64,000 nucleotides of DNA from Amycolatopsis echigonensis (GCF_014174495.1 NZ_JACJHR010000006.1:1-64000), one strand, 5' to 3'. Shown: positions 26,891 to 36,178, counted from the stretch's first letter. The notes: a model not told the origin generated them from the sequence alone. Made by a program: numbers and translations.

Positions 26891-27712
26891 TCACGTCCGG
26901 TGGGTGCCGAGCGTCCGGCGGATCGCGCTGCGCGTTTTGCGGCGCTGGACCAGGAACAGCGCCAGCCCGGCGACCTCGATCAGCCCGAGTCCAGCGAGCC
27001 CGTAGACCCCGCCGATGCCGTCGGCCAGCGCGGCCAGGAACGCCTGCCCGACGACCGCCATGAGGATCCCGCCCGTCCGGTCGAAGATTCGGATCGGCGT
27101 GGGCGCCTTGCTGGTTCCGTTGTCGGTGTAGCTGACCCAGTAGGGCCAGATGTCCGGGCGGAACACATGTATGGCGGCCCGCACTGGCCAGAACAGCAGC
27201 AGCCGGAGCAGCCCCAGCGTTATGCCGACGAACATCGCCAGCGGGATCAGCGGGATCAGCGTCCAGCCGGCGTACACGTGGTTGGCGTCCGAACCGCTGG
27301 CCTGCGCCGACAGCACGGCGCCGTCGCTGACCCCGGGGCCTTCCACCACGACGTCGTGGAGGAGAACCGGATCGGTTGTCCGGTCCGAACGGAACGATCC
27401 GGTGCATGTGGTGCTCCGTCCGCTGGGGTGACACTCGTTGACGGTGACCGTGCCGGGAATGCCGCCGCCGCCGAACACGGTGATGAAGCTGCCGGTGACG
27501 GTGCCGGTCGCGAGGAACGCCGCGCAGAACCCGGCGAGCCCGGCGATGGCCAGGAACTTGCCGATCGAGGCCCAGAACCGGGGCCGGACCTGATGGCTGG
27601 TGAACATGCCGCCCTGCGGCGTCCGGCGCTTGGCCGAGAACTCGGCGAACTGCTGGTCGGTCAGCAGGCGGCGAGCCCGCTTGAGGTACGCCGGTTCCTT
27701 GGTTTGGGCCAT
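26891..27712 (-). CDS. Hypothetical membrane protein with extracytoplasmic cysteine pair
   Basis: A 273-residue protein with a basic cytoplasmic N-terminus (residues 1-45), one membrane segment (about 48-72), an extracytoplasmic domain of about 75 residues carrying two cysteines (NECHPSG and TTCTGSF) likely to form a disulfide, and two or three further membrane segments (150-178, 212-258), ending in a basic tail. No family is recognised and no neighbour clarifies its role. The next gene upstream is divergent. Confidence 0.65.
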   Translation of the reverse strand: MAQTKEPAYLKRARRLLTDQQFAEFSAKRRTPQGGMFTSHQVRPRFWASIGKFLAIAGLAGFCAAFLATGTVTGSFITVFGGGGIPGTVTVNECHPSGRSTTCTGSFRSDRTTDPVLLHDVVVEGPGVSDGAVLSAQASGSDANHVYAGWTLIPLIPLAMFVGITLGLLRLLLFWPVRAAIHVFRPDIWPYWVSYTDNGTSKAPTPIRIFDRTGGILMAVVGQAFLAALADGIGGVYGLAGLGLIEVAGLALFLVQRRKTRSAIRRTLGTHRT

Positions 27713-28007
27713 AGCCTGCGATTGTGCAGGATGCGGGCTGCGGATAGACCCGTTTCACGGCAGATGCCGCGACGAGCTCACGCTCTGGCTGATCGAGCAC
27801 CTGTTCACCGGCAAGCCGTGGGATCGCGTCGCAGTCGCCGCTCGGCCGGAATTGCTCGCTTTGCACCGTGTCGGCCCGAATCCGGTACTGCTGCGCAAGG
27901 CGCTGGCCCGAACCGCGGCAAGCTCGAGCTGGGGCAGAAGCTGTGGGTCCGCTGAAGGAACCCCCGCGCTGCTGGCGATCCGCCGGGCGGCTCCCGATGA
28001 TCGGGGC

Positions 28008-29306
28008 ATGGCGGTCATTTCCGAGCGCGCGGCGGTGCGTCGGCTGCACGACCGGCTGGGATTCGGGCCCCGGCCGGGCGACCTCGACGCCGGATTCGCC
28101 GCGACCGTGACGCGGCTGCTGGCCACCGGGCCGGACGCGGGCGCCCAGGCGACGCCGCTTCCGGACGTCGGTGCTCCGCCGCCGCAGTCGGCGAAAGCGG
28201 ACAAGACGGCTAAACAGCAAGCCGCGCAACAACTTCAGGCGCAAGCCTCGCGTGCCGTGCTGTGGTGGCTGGACCGGATCGCGGCCGCGGACCTCCCCGC
28301 GGTCGAACGGCTGACCTGGTTCTGGCACGGGCATTTCGCGACCAGCGAGCAGAAGGTGCGCAGCCCGCGGCTGATGCTCGCGCAGAACCAGACCATGCGG
28401 ACGCTGGGCATGGGCAGCTTCACCCAGCTTGCCCACGCGATGATCGTCGACCCGGCGATGCTGCTGTGGCTGGACGGCAACAGCAACAAAGCCGGCAAGC
28501 CGAACGAAAACCTCGCGCGCGAGTTCATGGAACTGTTCACCCTCGGCGTCGGCAATTACACCGAAACCGACGTCCGCGAAGCCGCGCGTGCCCTCACCGG
28601 CTGGACCGCGACACGTGAGAACCCGGCCGCCCGGCTGACTGCGCGCCGCCATGACGCGACGCCGAAGACCATCCTCGGCCAGACCGCGAATTTCGACGCC
28701 GGTTCGTTCGTCGACCTCGTGCTGTCCCGGCCCTCCTCGGCGCCGTACGTGGTCGGCCGGCTCTGGTTCCGGCTCGTCTCGGCGACGCCGCCTAGCGCGG
28801 ACGCACTGGCGCGGCTGGTCGCGGCGTACGGGCCGGGCCGCGACATCCGGTCCTTGCTGACCGCGCTGGTCAAGGAAGACGCGTTCCACGACTCGGCGAC
28901 GTCCCTGGTCAAGCAGCCGGTGGAATGGCTCGGCGGTCTGCTGCGCGCGCTCCGGGTGCGTCCGTCCGCACTCGACGCCAAGGCCGGCACCCAGTTGCTG
29001 ACCGGGCTGCGGGGGATGGGCCAGGTGCCGTTCGAGCCCCCGAGTGTCGGCGGCTGGGCCGCCGGCGGCGCTTGGCTTACGACGTCGGCCGGACTCGCCC
29101 GGCTGCACCTCGCCCAGCTCGTCGCGCAGCACGCCGACCTCGGCACGGTGGCGAAGGCGCAGGACAAACCGGCGGCGATAGGCGACCTGCTGGGCGTCGA
29201 CGGGTGGTCTGAGCGGACGCGCGCGTGCCTCAGCGGCGTCGCGAACGATCCTCGGCAGCTGGCGGCGATCGCGGCGTGCGCGCCCGAGTACGTGGTGAGT
29301 GGGTAG
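28008..29306 (+). CDS. DUF1800 domain protein
   Basis: A 432-residue DUF1800 protein of unknown biochemical role. Family marks include LHDRLGFGPRPGDLD near the start, the WWLDRI and LTWFWHGHFATS segment, LDGNSNKAGKPNENLAREFMELF cut here as NENLAREFMELFTLG, and ALTGWT. The start is the ATG at 28008. The same frame is open back to 27600, with a protein-like patch (ELTLWLIEHLFTGKPW) at about 27778-27826, but no family match supports extending it. It lies 6 nt upstream of the DUF1501 gene; the two families occur together widely. Confidence 0.85.
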   Translation: MAVISERAAVRRLHDRLGFGPRPGDLDAGFAATVTRLLATGPDAGAQATPLPDVGAPPPQSAKADKTAKQQAAQQLQAQASRAVLWWLDRIAAADLPAVERLTWFWHGHFATSEQKVRSPRLMLAQNQTMRTLGMGSFTQLAHAMIVDPAMLLWLDGNSNKAGKPNENLAREFMELFTLGVGNYTETDVREAARALTGWTATRENPAARLTARRHDATPKTILGQTANFDAGSFVDLVLSRPSSAPYVVGRLWFRLVSATPPSADALARLVAAYGPGRDIRSLLTALVKEDAFHDSATSLVKQPVEWLGGLLRALRVRPSALDAKAGTQLLTGLRGMGQVPFEPPSVGGWAAGGAWLTTSAGLARLHLAQLVAQHADLGTVAKAQDKPAAIGDLLGVDGWSERTRACLSGVANDPRQLAAIAACAPEYVVSG

Positions 29307-29312
29307 GAGACC

Positions 29313-30536
29313 ATGAACAAACTGACCCGTCGGCGGTTCCTGTTCGCGAGCGGCGTGACGGCCGCCGGCGCGCTCGCGGCCGGCGCCACCCAGGTCGACT
29401 GGACCCACCTGATGTCCGCGGCCCAGCAGACGCCGCTCGACCCGAAGGACGGCGTTCTCGTCGTCGTGACGTTGTACGGCGGCAACGACGGACTCAACAC
29501 CGTCGTGCCCGCCGGCGACCGCGCCTACCAGAACGCCCGGCCGGAGCTGGCGTACCAGCCCGACGAAGTCCTCGACCTCGGCGACGGACTGGGCCTGAAC
29601 CCGGGCCTGAAAGGCATGAAAGGCTTGTGGGACAACAAGGAGCTGGCGATCGTGCGCGGGGTCGGCTACCCGAAGCCGGACCACAGCCACTTCCGGTCGA
29701 TGGCGATCTGGCAGACCGCGTCGCCGGACACGCCGGTGCCGACGGGCTGGCTCGGCCGGTGGCTGGACGCGTCCGGCGACGATCCGCTGCGCGCGCTGTC
29801 GGTCGAGCCGGTGCTTCCCCCGATGCTGGCGGGCGCGCAGACCGCCGCGGCGTCGATGCCGGTCGGCGGTCTGACCGTGCCGAAAGGCACGCTGGGCAAG
29901 GCTTTTCAAGCACTGGGCGGCGCACAGAACGGCGAGGGCTACTGGCAGGCGAAGGCGGCACGTTCGATCGCCGACCTCTACCGCGCCGAGCAGGTGCTGG
30001 GCGCGGCCGCGCACCCGGCCAAGGACGCGCACAAGGCCAACGGCGGCCGCAAAGACGGTGCTCTGGCCGCGCAGCTCGACGTGGTCGCCGGGCTGATCGA
30101 AGCCGGCGTGCCGACCCGGGCGTATTCGGTGTCACTGGGCGGTTTCGACACGCACGCCGACGAACGCGGTACCCAGCAGCGGCTGCTCACCGAGCTGGAC
30201 GGCGCGTTGACACCGTTCGTGCAGCGGCTCGGCCGCACCGACCGCGGCAAGCAGGCAGTCGTGCTGGTGTATTCGGAGTTCGGCCGGCGGGTCGCCGCGA
30301 ACGCCAGCGAGGGGACCGACCACGGCACCGCCGGTCCGGTTTTCGTCCTCGGCAATGGCGTGCGCGGCGGATTCCACGGTGACGAGCCGAGCCTGACCGA
30401 CCTCGCCGACGGGGACCTGAAGGAAACCACCGATTTCCGCGACGTCTACGCGACCATGCTGGCGCAGGTGCTCGGCACCGATCCGGGCCGGGTGCTGCCT
30501 GGCCACGCCGGTCGCCTCGAGGGGCTACTCGCCTAG
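29313..30536 (+). CDS. DUF1501 protein with Tat signal peptide
   Basis: A 407-residue exported protein. The twin-arginine signal is TRRRFLFASGVTAAGAL at residues 5-21, so it is moved folded across the membrane. The core resembles the alkaline-phosphatase-like/sulfatase fold used by DUF1501, with VTLYGGNDGLNTVVP near the N-terminus, a histidine-bearing GFDTHADE, VYSEFGRRVAANASEGTDHGT and a terminal GTDPGRVLPGH. Metal binding is likely. It is coupled with DUF1800 upstream. The 3' end overlaps the convergent histidine kinase gene by 12 nt. Confidence 0.87.
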   Translation: MNKLTRRRFLFASGVTAAGALAAGATQVDWTHLMSAAQQTPLDPKDGVLVVVTLYGGNDGLNTVVPAGDRAYQNARPELAYQPDEVLDLGDGLGLNPGLKGMKGLWDNKELAIVRGVGYPKPDHSHFRSMAIWQTASPDTPVPTGWLGRWLDASGDDPLRALSVEPVLPPMLAGAQTAAASMPVGGLTVPKGTLGKAFQALGGAQNGEGYWQAKAARSIADLYRAEQVLGAAAHPAKDAHKANGGRKDGALAAQLDVVAGLIEAGVPTRAYSVSLGGFDTHADERGTQQRLLTELDGALTPFVQRLGRTDRGKQAVVLVYSEFGRRVAANASEGTDHGTAGPVFVLGNGVRGGFHGDEPSLTDLADGDLKETTDFRDVYATMLAQVLGTDPGRVLPGHAGRLEGLLA

Positions 30537-31838
30537 GACCGGCTCCAGTCCGGACAGGACGAACCGTGCTCCGCCGCCGGGACTTTCGACGCACCGGAGG
30601 TCGCCGCCGTGTGCTCGAGCGAAGCCGCGCGCGATGGGCAGTCCGAGGCCGGACCCGCCGGTGTCGCGGTCGCGGGCGTCGTCGAGCCGGACCAGCCGGT
30701 CGAAGATCCGCTCCCGATCCGGTTGGGGGACACCGGGTCCGGAGTCGGTCACCGTGCACCCGTCCGCGGTGACGTCCAGGGCGAGGCTGCCCTGTCCGTG
30801 CATCGCGCGCACCGCGTTGTCGGCCACGTTGGCCAGAATTTGCGTGAGCCGGTCCGCGTCGCCGCGGACGACAGTGTCCAATCCGGACACTTCTACCCGG
30901 ATTTCCGGTGCCAGCACCGCGATCCGGTCGGCTTGCGCGCGGGCCAGCGCGAGCAGCGAGACCGGTTCCCGGGCGATCTCGGCGCCGGCGTCGAGCCGGG
31001 CGAGGTCCAGCAGATCGCTGACCAGTTTCCCGGCCCGTCGCGCCTCGCGGGCCAGCAGCAGCTGAAGCCGCGCGGCATGCTCCGGGTCGCCGGAGGCCTG
31101 CACCAGGGCTTCCGCCGCCGCCTGAACGCCGGCGATCGGCGTCCGCAACTCGTGCGCGGCGTCGGCGACGAACTGGCGGGTCCGCTCCTCGGACGCCCTC
31201 GCGGTCTGCTCGGCGCCCTCCAGCGCATCGAGCGCCGAGTCGAACGCTTCCGCCGCGCGGCCGAGTTCGGTATTGGTCCGGGTGGGCGTCAATCGGCCGC
31301 CGCGGCCGCCGGACACGATCGAACGGGCAAGCCGGGTCATCGCGTCCAGCGGCGTCAACGCCAGCCGGACGCCGACCAGCAGCAACAGCGCGGTCGCGAC
31401 GATCGCGGCGAGCCCGGTGATGAGCAGCAGCCTGCCGAGCCGTTCTTCCGCCCCGGCGACGATCGAATCGTCCGCGATGAGGGTCAGCTTCGCGCCGTCG
31501 ATCCGCGCCGGGCCGGTCAGCGTCGCCTTGACCTGCTTCAGCCGCGATCCGGCCGGCGGGGCCGGTTCCCCGACGACCGTGCCGTCCGGCAACGCCAGCC
31601 GCCCGTGCACGCCGGTCGTCTCGACCCGGTGCAGCAGGCTGGCCGGGCTGACGTTCTGCCGGGCGAGCTGCTGCGCGAGCTGGACCCGTCCGGCCAGCAC
31701 CCGGTTCACGTCCTGTTCGGCCTGGGTGCGGAAAACCGCGAACACGACGAACCCGACCAGCGCGAGCACCGCGATCAGCACGAGCAGCGAGGTGACGGTG
31801 ACCCGGCGGTACAGCGAGCCGGTTTTCAGCCGGCTCAC
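30525..31838 (-). CDS. Sensor histidine kinase
   Basis: A 437-residue kinase with TM segments at about 14-36 and 138-160 flanking a 100-residue extracytoplasmic sensor, then a HAMP linker, a dimerisation domain with phospho-acceptor His229 in FVADAAHELRTPI, and an ATPase domain with N box (NVADNAVRAM), G1 (DSGPGVP) and G2 (GGSGLGLPIA). It overlaps its response regulator by 4 nt. The signal is unknown. The two-component pair is cotranscribed and convergent with the DUF1501 gene. Confidence 0.92.
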   Translation of the reverse strand: MSRLKTGSLYRRVTVTSLLVLIAVLALVGFVVFAVFRTQAEQDVNRVLAGRVQLAQQLARQNVSPASLLHRVETTGVHGRLALPDGTVVGEPAPPAGSRLKQVKATLTGPARIDGAKLTLIADDSIVAGAEERLGRLLLITGLAAIVATALLLLVGVRLALTPLDAMTRLARSIVSGGRGGRLTPTRTNTELGRAAEAFDSALDALEGAEQTARASEERTRQFVADAAHELRTPIAGVQAAAEALVQASGDPEHAARLQLLLAREARRAGKLVSDLLDLARLDAGAEIAREPVSLLALARAQADRIAVLAPEIRVEVSGLDTVVRGDADRLTQILANVADNAVRAMHGQGSLALDVTADGCTVTDSGPGVPQPDRERIFDRLVRLDDARDRDTGGSGLGLPIARGFARAHGGDLRCVESPGGGARFVLSGLEPVLGE

Positions 31839-32515
31839 GGACGGTCACCGCGCAGGACGTAGCCTTGGCCGCGCACGGTGTGCAGCAGCCGCGGACCGTG
31901 CGCTTCGAGTTTGCGCCGCAGCGTACTGACATTGACCTCGACGAGATTCGCGCTGTACTCGTCATAGCCCCACACCGCGCTCAGGATCTGCGCCTTCCCG
32001 ACCACCCGGTCGCGGTGCGCGGCGAGATACGCCAGCAGCTTCCACTCGGTGACCGTCAGCTCGACCGGCTCGCCGCGGTAAAGCGCGAGCCCGGCGTCCA
32101 GGTCCACCACCAGATCGCCGATCTCGACCGCCGGCCGCGCACGACCGGTCCGGCGCAGCACCGCGGTGACCCGCGCGACCAGTTCGGCCAGCACGAACGG
32201 CTTCACCAGATAGTCGTCCGCGCCTTCGCCGAGCCCGCGCAGCCGGTCCTCGACGCCGTCCCGCGCGGTGAGCATGACGACCCCTGCCGCACAGTTCCGC
32301 CGCACGACCCGCAGCAGCGCGAACCCGTCGCGGCCGGGCAGCAGCACGTCGAGCACGACCAGATCGGGCCGGAAGCGGGCGAGTTCCGCTTCGAGCTGTT
32401 CGCCGTCGGGCAGCGCCCGCACCGCGAACCCCGCCGCTCGCAACGCGACTTCCACCGAGAGCCGGATCGCTTCGGCGTCCTCGACGACGAGGATGCGCGG
32501 TTCGCCCTGGACCAT
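31835..32515 (-). CDS. OmpR/PhoB family response regulator
   Basis: A 226-residue response regulator. The receiver domain (residues 6-118) has acidic Glu12/Asp13, phospho-acceptor Asp56 (LVVLDVLLPGRDG), the Thr in VVMLTARD and Lys in DDYLVKPF. The C-terminal winged helix (about 130-224) includes VELTVTEWKLLAYLAAH and VNVSTLRRKLEAHG. It is the first gene of the two-component operon. The targets are unknown. Confidence 0.92.
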   Translation of the reverse strand: MVQGEPRILVVEDAEAIRLSVEVALRAAGFAVRALPDGEQLEAELARFRPDLVVLDVLLPGRDGFALLRVVRRNCAAGVVMLTARDGVEDRLRGLGEGADDYLVKPFVLAELVARVTAVLRRTGRARPAVEIGDLVVDLDAGLALYRGEPVELTVTEWKLLAYLAAHRDRVVGKAQILSAVWGYDEYSANLVEVNVSTLRRKLEAHGPRLLHTVRGQGYVLRGDRP

Positions 32516-32524
32516 GGCCGAAGT

Positions 32525-32730
32525 CTAGGCACCCGCACCGGACCGGCGGTGCCGAACTCGACGATCGAGGTGGCGATCCGGTCCGGCGTCCGACGCTGTC
32601 CGCGGGCGCCCGACTGTCCATAGAGGAACATGCAGCTCGAGTGCGGCGAGGTTGGCGGCCCAGACCAGTGCCGCCAGTTCGTCGAAGAGCGCCGCAGCCG
32701 ATGGTGGTGCCGCCGCCACGGGATCCACTG
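32525..32730 (-). pseudogene. Decayed fragment of LigD DNA polymerase (NHEJ) domain
   Basis: One minus-strand frame reads LFDELAALVWAANLAALELH, then VPLWTVG; after a frame change it continues RGQRRTPDRI and SIVEFGTA. The order matches the LigD polymerase/primase domain (ELVWAANLA-ELH-P-W, then RPDRLVFDLDPG, then ASIVE), but the catalytic FDLDPG segment is deleted and the frame is broken. No ligase or Ku gene is adjacent. The remaining gap to 33068 holds nothing recognisable. Confidence 0.6.
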
Positions 32731-33068
32731 TCGACGTCGTGCGGGGTGCGTTCTGCTCGAAGAACCGTTGTCGCTACCGCGTTTCGCGGATCTGCCGATG
32801 GTTGGGATGCCTGCTGGCGTGGCGGTCCCGCGGTGCGCGCGCATCGGGATTAAGCGAGGGATCATCGCGAATTGGTCCGTGCGTCGTCGGGACGAGACGG
32901 CCGGGCTGGCACCGCCGTGCGGCATCGCGTTGACCCGGTTCAGCCGAGCCCGAGGGGTTTCGTGCCGCGAATGCGACGTCCGTTTTCTGCCAGGCGGGCG
33001 GCGACCTCGGACCGAAGCCGACCAGCGCCACAGCTCGCCGCGGCTTCAGAACGCGGTGCCGCAGGACG

Positions 33069-33689
33069 TCATGCGGAGCGGACAGCGGCGAGTGCCCGGT
33101 CGGTGAGCCGGTTGAGTTCGTCGAGCCCGCCCTGGCCGCCGCGCTGCAGCCAGATGGCGGTGGCGGCGTCGAGACAGGCCAGCGCGGTGGCGACGATCGC
33201 TTGGCCGCGCAGTCCGGGCGGGTCGTCGCTGTCGCCGAGGCGGCGTTCGACCTCGGGGGCGAGTTGTTCCTGCCACCGCAGGTGCTTTTCCAGGTGCGCG
33301 GCGCGCAAGCCGGGGCTGGCAGCGACCAGCCGGGCGATCGTGAGACCTCGCTGCGGCTGGGCGTGGGCGCTCAGCGCGAGGAACGCGTGTCCCAGGGCTT
33401 CCCAGACCGGCTCCTCGTCCGGGCGTGCGCGCAGCGCTTCCAGGATCACCGGGCCCTGCTCGGCGAGATCGCCGAAGACGATGTCCTCCTTCGTGCCGAA
33501 GTAGCGGAAGAAGGACCGTTTGGAGATCCCGGCCGCAGTGACCACCTGGTCGACGGTGGTGTCCTCGAATCCCTGCTCCAGGAACAGCCCCAGCGCGACG
33601 TCGACGACCTCCTCGCGGACTCGCCGACGGGTCCGCTCCCACATCGGCTCCTCGGCGGGCGCTCCCCGCCGCTCCTGGCGCGCGATCAT
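33069..33689 (-). CDS. TetR family transcriptional regulator
   Basis: A 206-residue TetR protein. The helix-turn-helix (residues about 17-63) includes FLEQGFEDTTVDQVVTAAG and KRSFFRYFGTKEDIVF; the C-terminal part is a TetR_C-type domain (LALSAHAQPQRGLTIARLV). The start is the ATG at 33689, with GGAGG only 2 nt before it; upstream in-frame codons to 33710 are possible. It is divergent from an SDR gene, and an inverted repeat with CTTGGCA arms lies between them, so it probably represses the SDR and itself. Confidence 0.88.
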   Translation of the reverse strand: MIARQERRGAPAEEPMWERTRRRVREEVVDVALGLFLEQGFEDTTVDQVVTAAGISKRSFFRYFGTKEDIVFGDLAEQGPVILEALRARPDEEPVWEALGHAFLALSAHAQPQRGLTIARLVAASPGLRAAHLEKHLRWQEQLAPEVERRLGDSDDPPGLRGQAIVATALACLDAATAIWLQRGGQGGLDELNRLTDRALAAVRSA

Positions 33690-33752
33690 GTCCTCCAGCC
33701 TAGCACGCAATGCCCCTTAGGCTCGCAACGCCTATTGGACATTTAGTGCTAA

Positions 33753-33771
33753 CTTGGCACTCGATGCCAAG
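33753..33771. promoter_or_regulatory. TetR operator CTTGGCA-N5-TGCCAAG
   Basis: A perfect 7-bp-arm inverted repeat 11 nt upstream of the SDR start and 64 nt upstream of the TetR start. An overlapping AGTGC...GCACT pair (33745-33761) adds symmetry. Likely bound by the divergent TetR protein. Confidence 0.65.
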
Positions 33772-33781
33772 AGGAAGTTTC

Positions 33782-34603
33782 ATGCCACTCGACCATCAGG
33801 GCGCGCTGACTCTCGTCACGGGCGCCAGCTCCGGAATCGGCGCCGAATTTGCTCGCCAGCTCGCGCGCCGGGGCTCGGACCTCGTTCTTGTCGCCCGCCG
33901 CGCGGACCGGCTCGAAGCGTCGGCCGCGGAATTGAGGGCCGCGCACGGCGTGGCCGTCACCGTGCTTGCCTGCGACCTCACGGTGCCGGGTGCCGTCGCA
34001 CGCGTCGCTGCTGAGCTGCGCGAGCGCGGTCTGCGGCCAACTGGACTGGTGAACAACGCCGGCTTCGGCACGCACGCACCGTTCGAGCAGGAGAACCCCG
34101 AGCAGCTGCGCACTGAGATCGCCCTCGATGTCCAGGCGGTCGTCGAGCTGACCAGGACCTTCATCGAGGACCTGCGCGCGGCCGACCGCGGCGTCCTGAT
34201 CAACGTCGCGAGCATGGCCGCGTACACCCCCGTGCCGCGGATGGCCGTCTACGGCGCGGCCAAGGCGTTCGTGCTCAGCTTCACCGAGGCGCTCTGGTGC
34301 GAACACCGTGGAACCGGCCTGCGCGTGCTGGCTCTGTCCCCGGGAGCCACCGAGACCGAATTCTTCGACACCGCCGGCCCCGAGTCGGCCAGTGCTCGGC
34401 GGTTGCAAACACCGCGGGAGGTCGTCGAGACCGCGCTGCGTGCGCTGGATCGGCGCAATCCGCCGCCCAGCATCGTTGTCGGCCGGACGAACCGATTGAT
34501 GCTCGCGTTGGGTCGGCTGGCCAGCCGCAAGCGTTCGGTGCTGCTGATGGGCAGGCTGACCGCGTCCGCGTCGGTGTCCGCCACGACGGCGGCAAGCGCT
34601 TGA
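33782..34603 (+). CDS. Short-chain dehydrogenase/reductase (DltE-like)
   Basis: A 273-residue classical SDR starting at ATG 33782 behind GAGGAAG. It has cofactor motif TGASSGIG, arginines after strand 2 (VARRADRLE) that favour NADPH, NNAGFGTHAPF, and the active-site Ser (VASMAAYTP) with YGAAK. The C-terminal region beyond residue 220 (IVVGRTNRLMLALGRLASRK) is amphipathic and basic, possibly membrane-associated. It is divergent from a TetR regulator and ends before a strong bidirectional terminator. Confidence 0.88.
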   Translation: MPLDHQGALTLVTGASSGIGAEFARQLARRGSDLVLVARRADRLEASAAELRAAHGVAVTVLACDLTVPGAVARVAAELRERGLRPTGLVNNAGFGTHAPFEQENPEQLRTEIALDVQAVVELTRTFIEDLRAADRGVLINVASMAAYTPVPRMAVYGAAKAFVLSFTEALWCEHRGTGLRVLALSPGATETEFFDTAGPESASARRLQTPREVVETALRALDRRNPPPSIVVGRTNRLMLALGRLASRKRSVLLMGRLTASASVSATTAASA

Positions 34604-34618
34604 TGAGCGTGTAGCGCG

Positions 34619-34660
34619 CGGTGAGATCCCCAAGATGGCCTGTGCTTGAGGATCTCACCG
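34619..34660. terminator. Bidirectional terminator between convergent SDR genes
   Basis: An 11-bp stem (CGGTGAGATCC at 34619-34629 with its complement at 34650-34660), extended by CAAG/CTTG after a one-base mismatch, with a 10-nt loop and a T-rich run (34662-34672) on the plus strand. It sits between genes ending at 34603 and 34709. Confidence 0.78.
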
Positions 34661-34708
34661 TCGGTTTCGTTTTCTCGCCGACATCCACCTGATGTCGCTG
34701 CGTGGGTG

Positions 34709-35437
34709 CTATCGGACCGTCAATCCGCCATCGACCCGCAGCACTGTGCCGGTCACCCAGCGGGCGTCGTCTGAGGCGAGGTACACGGCGGCTTCGGCTA
34801 CGTCCTCGGGTTCTCCGATCCGCTGGGCCGGATACGCGTCGTGGACATAGCGTTCGTAGTCCGTGCGCTGGTTCGAGGACATGTGCGCGAGGTGGGCGCG
34901 TTCGAACGTCGGAGTACGGATCGAGCCGGGTGCGATGGCGTTGACCCGGACATCCGGACCGAGCTCGTTGGCCAGCGCCTTGGTGAGCGAGTTGAGCGCG
35001 CCGCGGGTGGCCGAATAGACCGAGGAGGGGCGTCCGGCGACCATTTTGTCCGCCCAGTAGCTGGAAATGTTCACGATCGCGGTCAGCCGCTCGCGCAGCA
35101 GCTGGGTCAGCAGGACCGGCACGCGCAGGTTGAGGTGCACCATGGCGTCGAACTGGGGCTTGGTGAGTTCGGCCAGCGGTGGCATGTGCGCGAGACCGAC
35201 GTTGTTCACGAGCACGTCGACGTCCAGGGATTCGACCGCGGCGACGAGTGCGTCCTCGTCGTTGAGGTCGACCGCGATAGTGCGCGTGTCGGCCAAGGGG
35301 AGTGCCTCGAGCTTCCGTTTGTCGCGGGCGAGAAGCACGAGGTTTGCTCCTTCCCGCGCGAACGCCGTGGCGACGGCGAGGCCGATTCCCTCGCTGCCGC
35401 CGGTGATCAACGCGGTCTTTCCGGTCAGGCGATCCAT
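34709..35437 (-). CDS. SDR family protein with altered active site
   Basis: A 242-residue SDR from ATG 35437, overlapping the end of the upstream SDR by 13 nt. The cofactor motif is TGGSEGIG, and the N-terminal NNAG is NNVG. The catalytic tetrad is unusual: Ser is present (NISSYWAD) and Tyr is present, but the YxxxK motif reads YSATR, with arginine instead of lysine. The end (DDARWVTGTVLRVDGG) is normal for the family. The enzyme may have reduced, changed or no redox activity. It is cotranscribed with the upstream SDR under the divergent TetR gene. Confidence 0.85.
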   Translation of the reverse strand: MDRLTGKTALITGGSEGIGLAVATAFAREGANLVLLARDKRKLEALPLADTRTIAVDLNDEDALVAAVESLDVDVLVNNVGLAHMPPLAELTKPQFDAMVHLNLRVPVLLTQLLRERLTAIVNISSYWADKMVAGRPSSVYSATRGALNSLTKALANELGPDVRVNAIAPGSIRTPTFERAHLAHMSSNQRTDYERYVHDAYPAQRIGEPEDVAEAAVYLASDDARWVTGTVLRVDGGLTVR

Positions 35438-36174
35438 CGGGTCTCCAGGTCGGTCAGCTGGCGGGTGCGGGCGGCGCGGATTCCGGCGGCGGCATCGCTT
35501 CCGACAGCGAGCCGCAGTGGTGGTTCCGGCAGACCGACCAGCGCGACGATCGCGTCCGCCACGTCCTCCGGCTCCGTCGGCCGATGGGTGTCGTGGCCGA
35601 GAAGGTCCAGCCGGGCGGCGAGATCGTCGTAATCGGCAATCGCTCCTGGACGTTCGCGTCCGGCCCAGCTCTGGCGAAAACCTGTGTTGAGGGCGCCCGG
35701 TTCGACAATGCCGACACGGATACCGAACGGAGCCAGTTCCTCGGCGAGCGATACCGACAACCCTTCGAGCGCGTGTTTGCTCGCCGTGTACGCGCTCATG
35801 CCCGGGGCACCGATCTGACCGGCCAGTGAGCTGATCTGGACGATGTGGCCCGAGCGAGCGGCCCGCAGGTACGGCAGCGTCGCACGCACGACCTCCGCGG
35901 CCGCGAAGAAGTTGACCTCGAACTGTTCCCGTATCGCCGAGTCGGACAGCTCCTCGAAGGCGCCGGCCGCTGCGTAGCCGGCGTTGTTCACCACGACGTC
36001 GATCCGGCCGAAGGCGGTGACGGCCTCGGCGACGACCCGTCGAACCCGCGCAGGGTCGCTGAGGTCTTCCCGGCTGATCGCGACCACCTCGTCCCCGGCC
36101 GTCGAGGCCGCTCGCGTCAGCGCCGTGCCGAGGCCGCCGGACGCGCCCGTGAGCAGCCAAATTCGTCTTCCCAT
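35425..36174 (-). CDS. Short-chain dehydrogenase/reductase
   Basis: A 249-residue SDR with TGASGGLG, NNAGYAAAGAFEE, a Ser in VQISSLAGQ and the intact YTASK. The pattern (EELAPFGIRVGIVEPGALNTGF) is that of oxidoreductases acting on small or steroid-like alcohols. The start codon lies exactly 24 nt from the centre of a 39-bp inverted repeat, with TAGCCT as a -10 element 7 nt upstream, so the mRNA is probably leaderless. It leads a two-SDR operon divergent from a TetR gene. Confidence 0.88.
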   Translation of the reverse strand: MGRRIWLLTGASGGLGTALTRAASTAGDEVVAISREDLSDPARVRRVVAEAVTAFGRIDVVVNNAGYAAAGAFEELSDSAIREQFEVNFFAAAEVVRATLPYLRAARSGHIVQISSLAGQIGAPGMSAYTASKHALEGLSVSLAEELAPFGIRVGIVEPGALNTGFRQSWAGRERPGAIADYDDLAARLDLLGHDTHRPTEPEDVADAIVALVGLPEPPLRLAVGSDAAAGIRAARTRQLTDLETRWIA

Positions 36175-36178
36175 GCTT

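Noticed and set aside
27600..28007. N-terminal extension of the DUF1800 gene
   Set aside because: The frame is open and one patch is protein-like, but it runs antisense into the divergent gene and no DUF1800 member supports such an extension.
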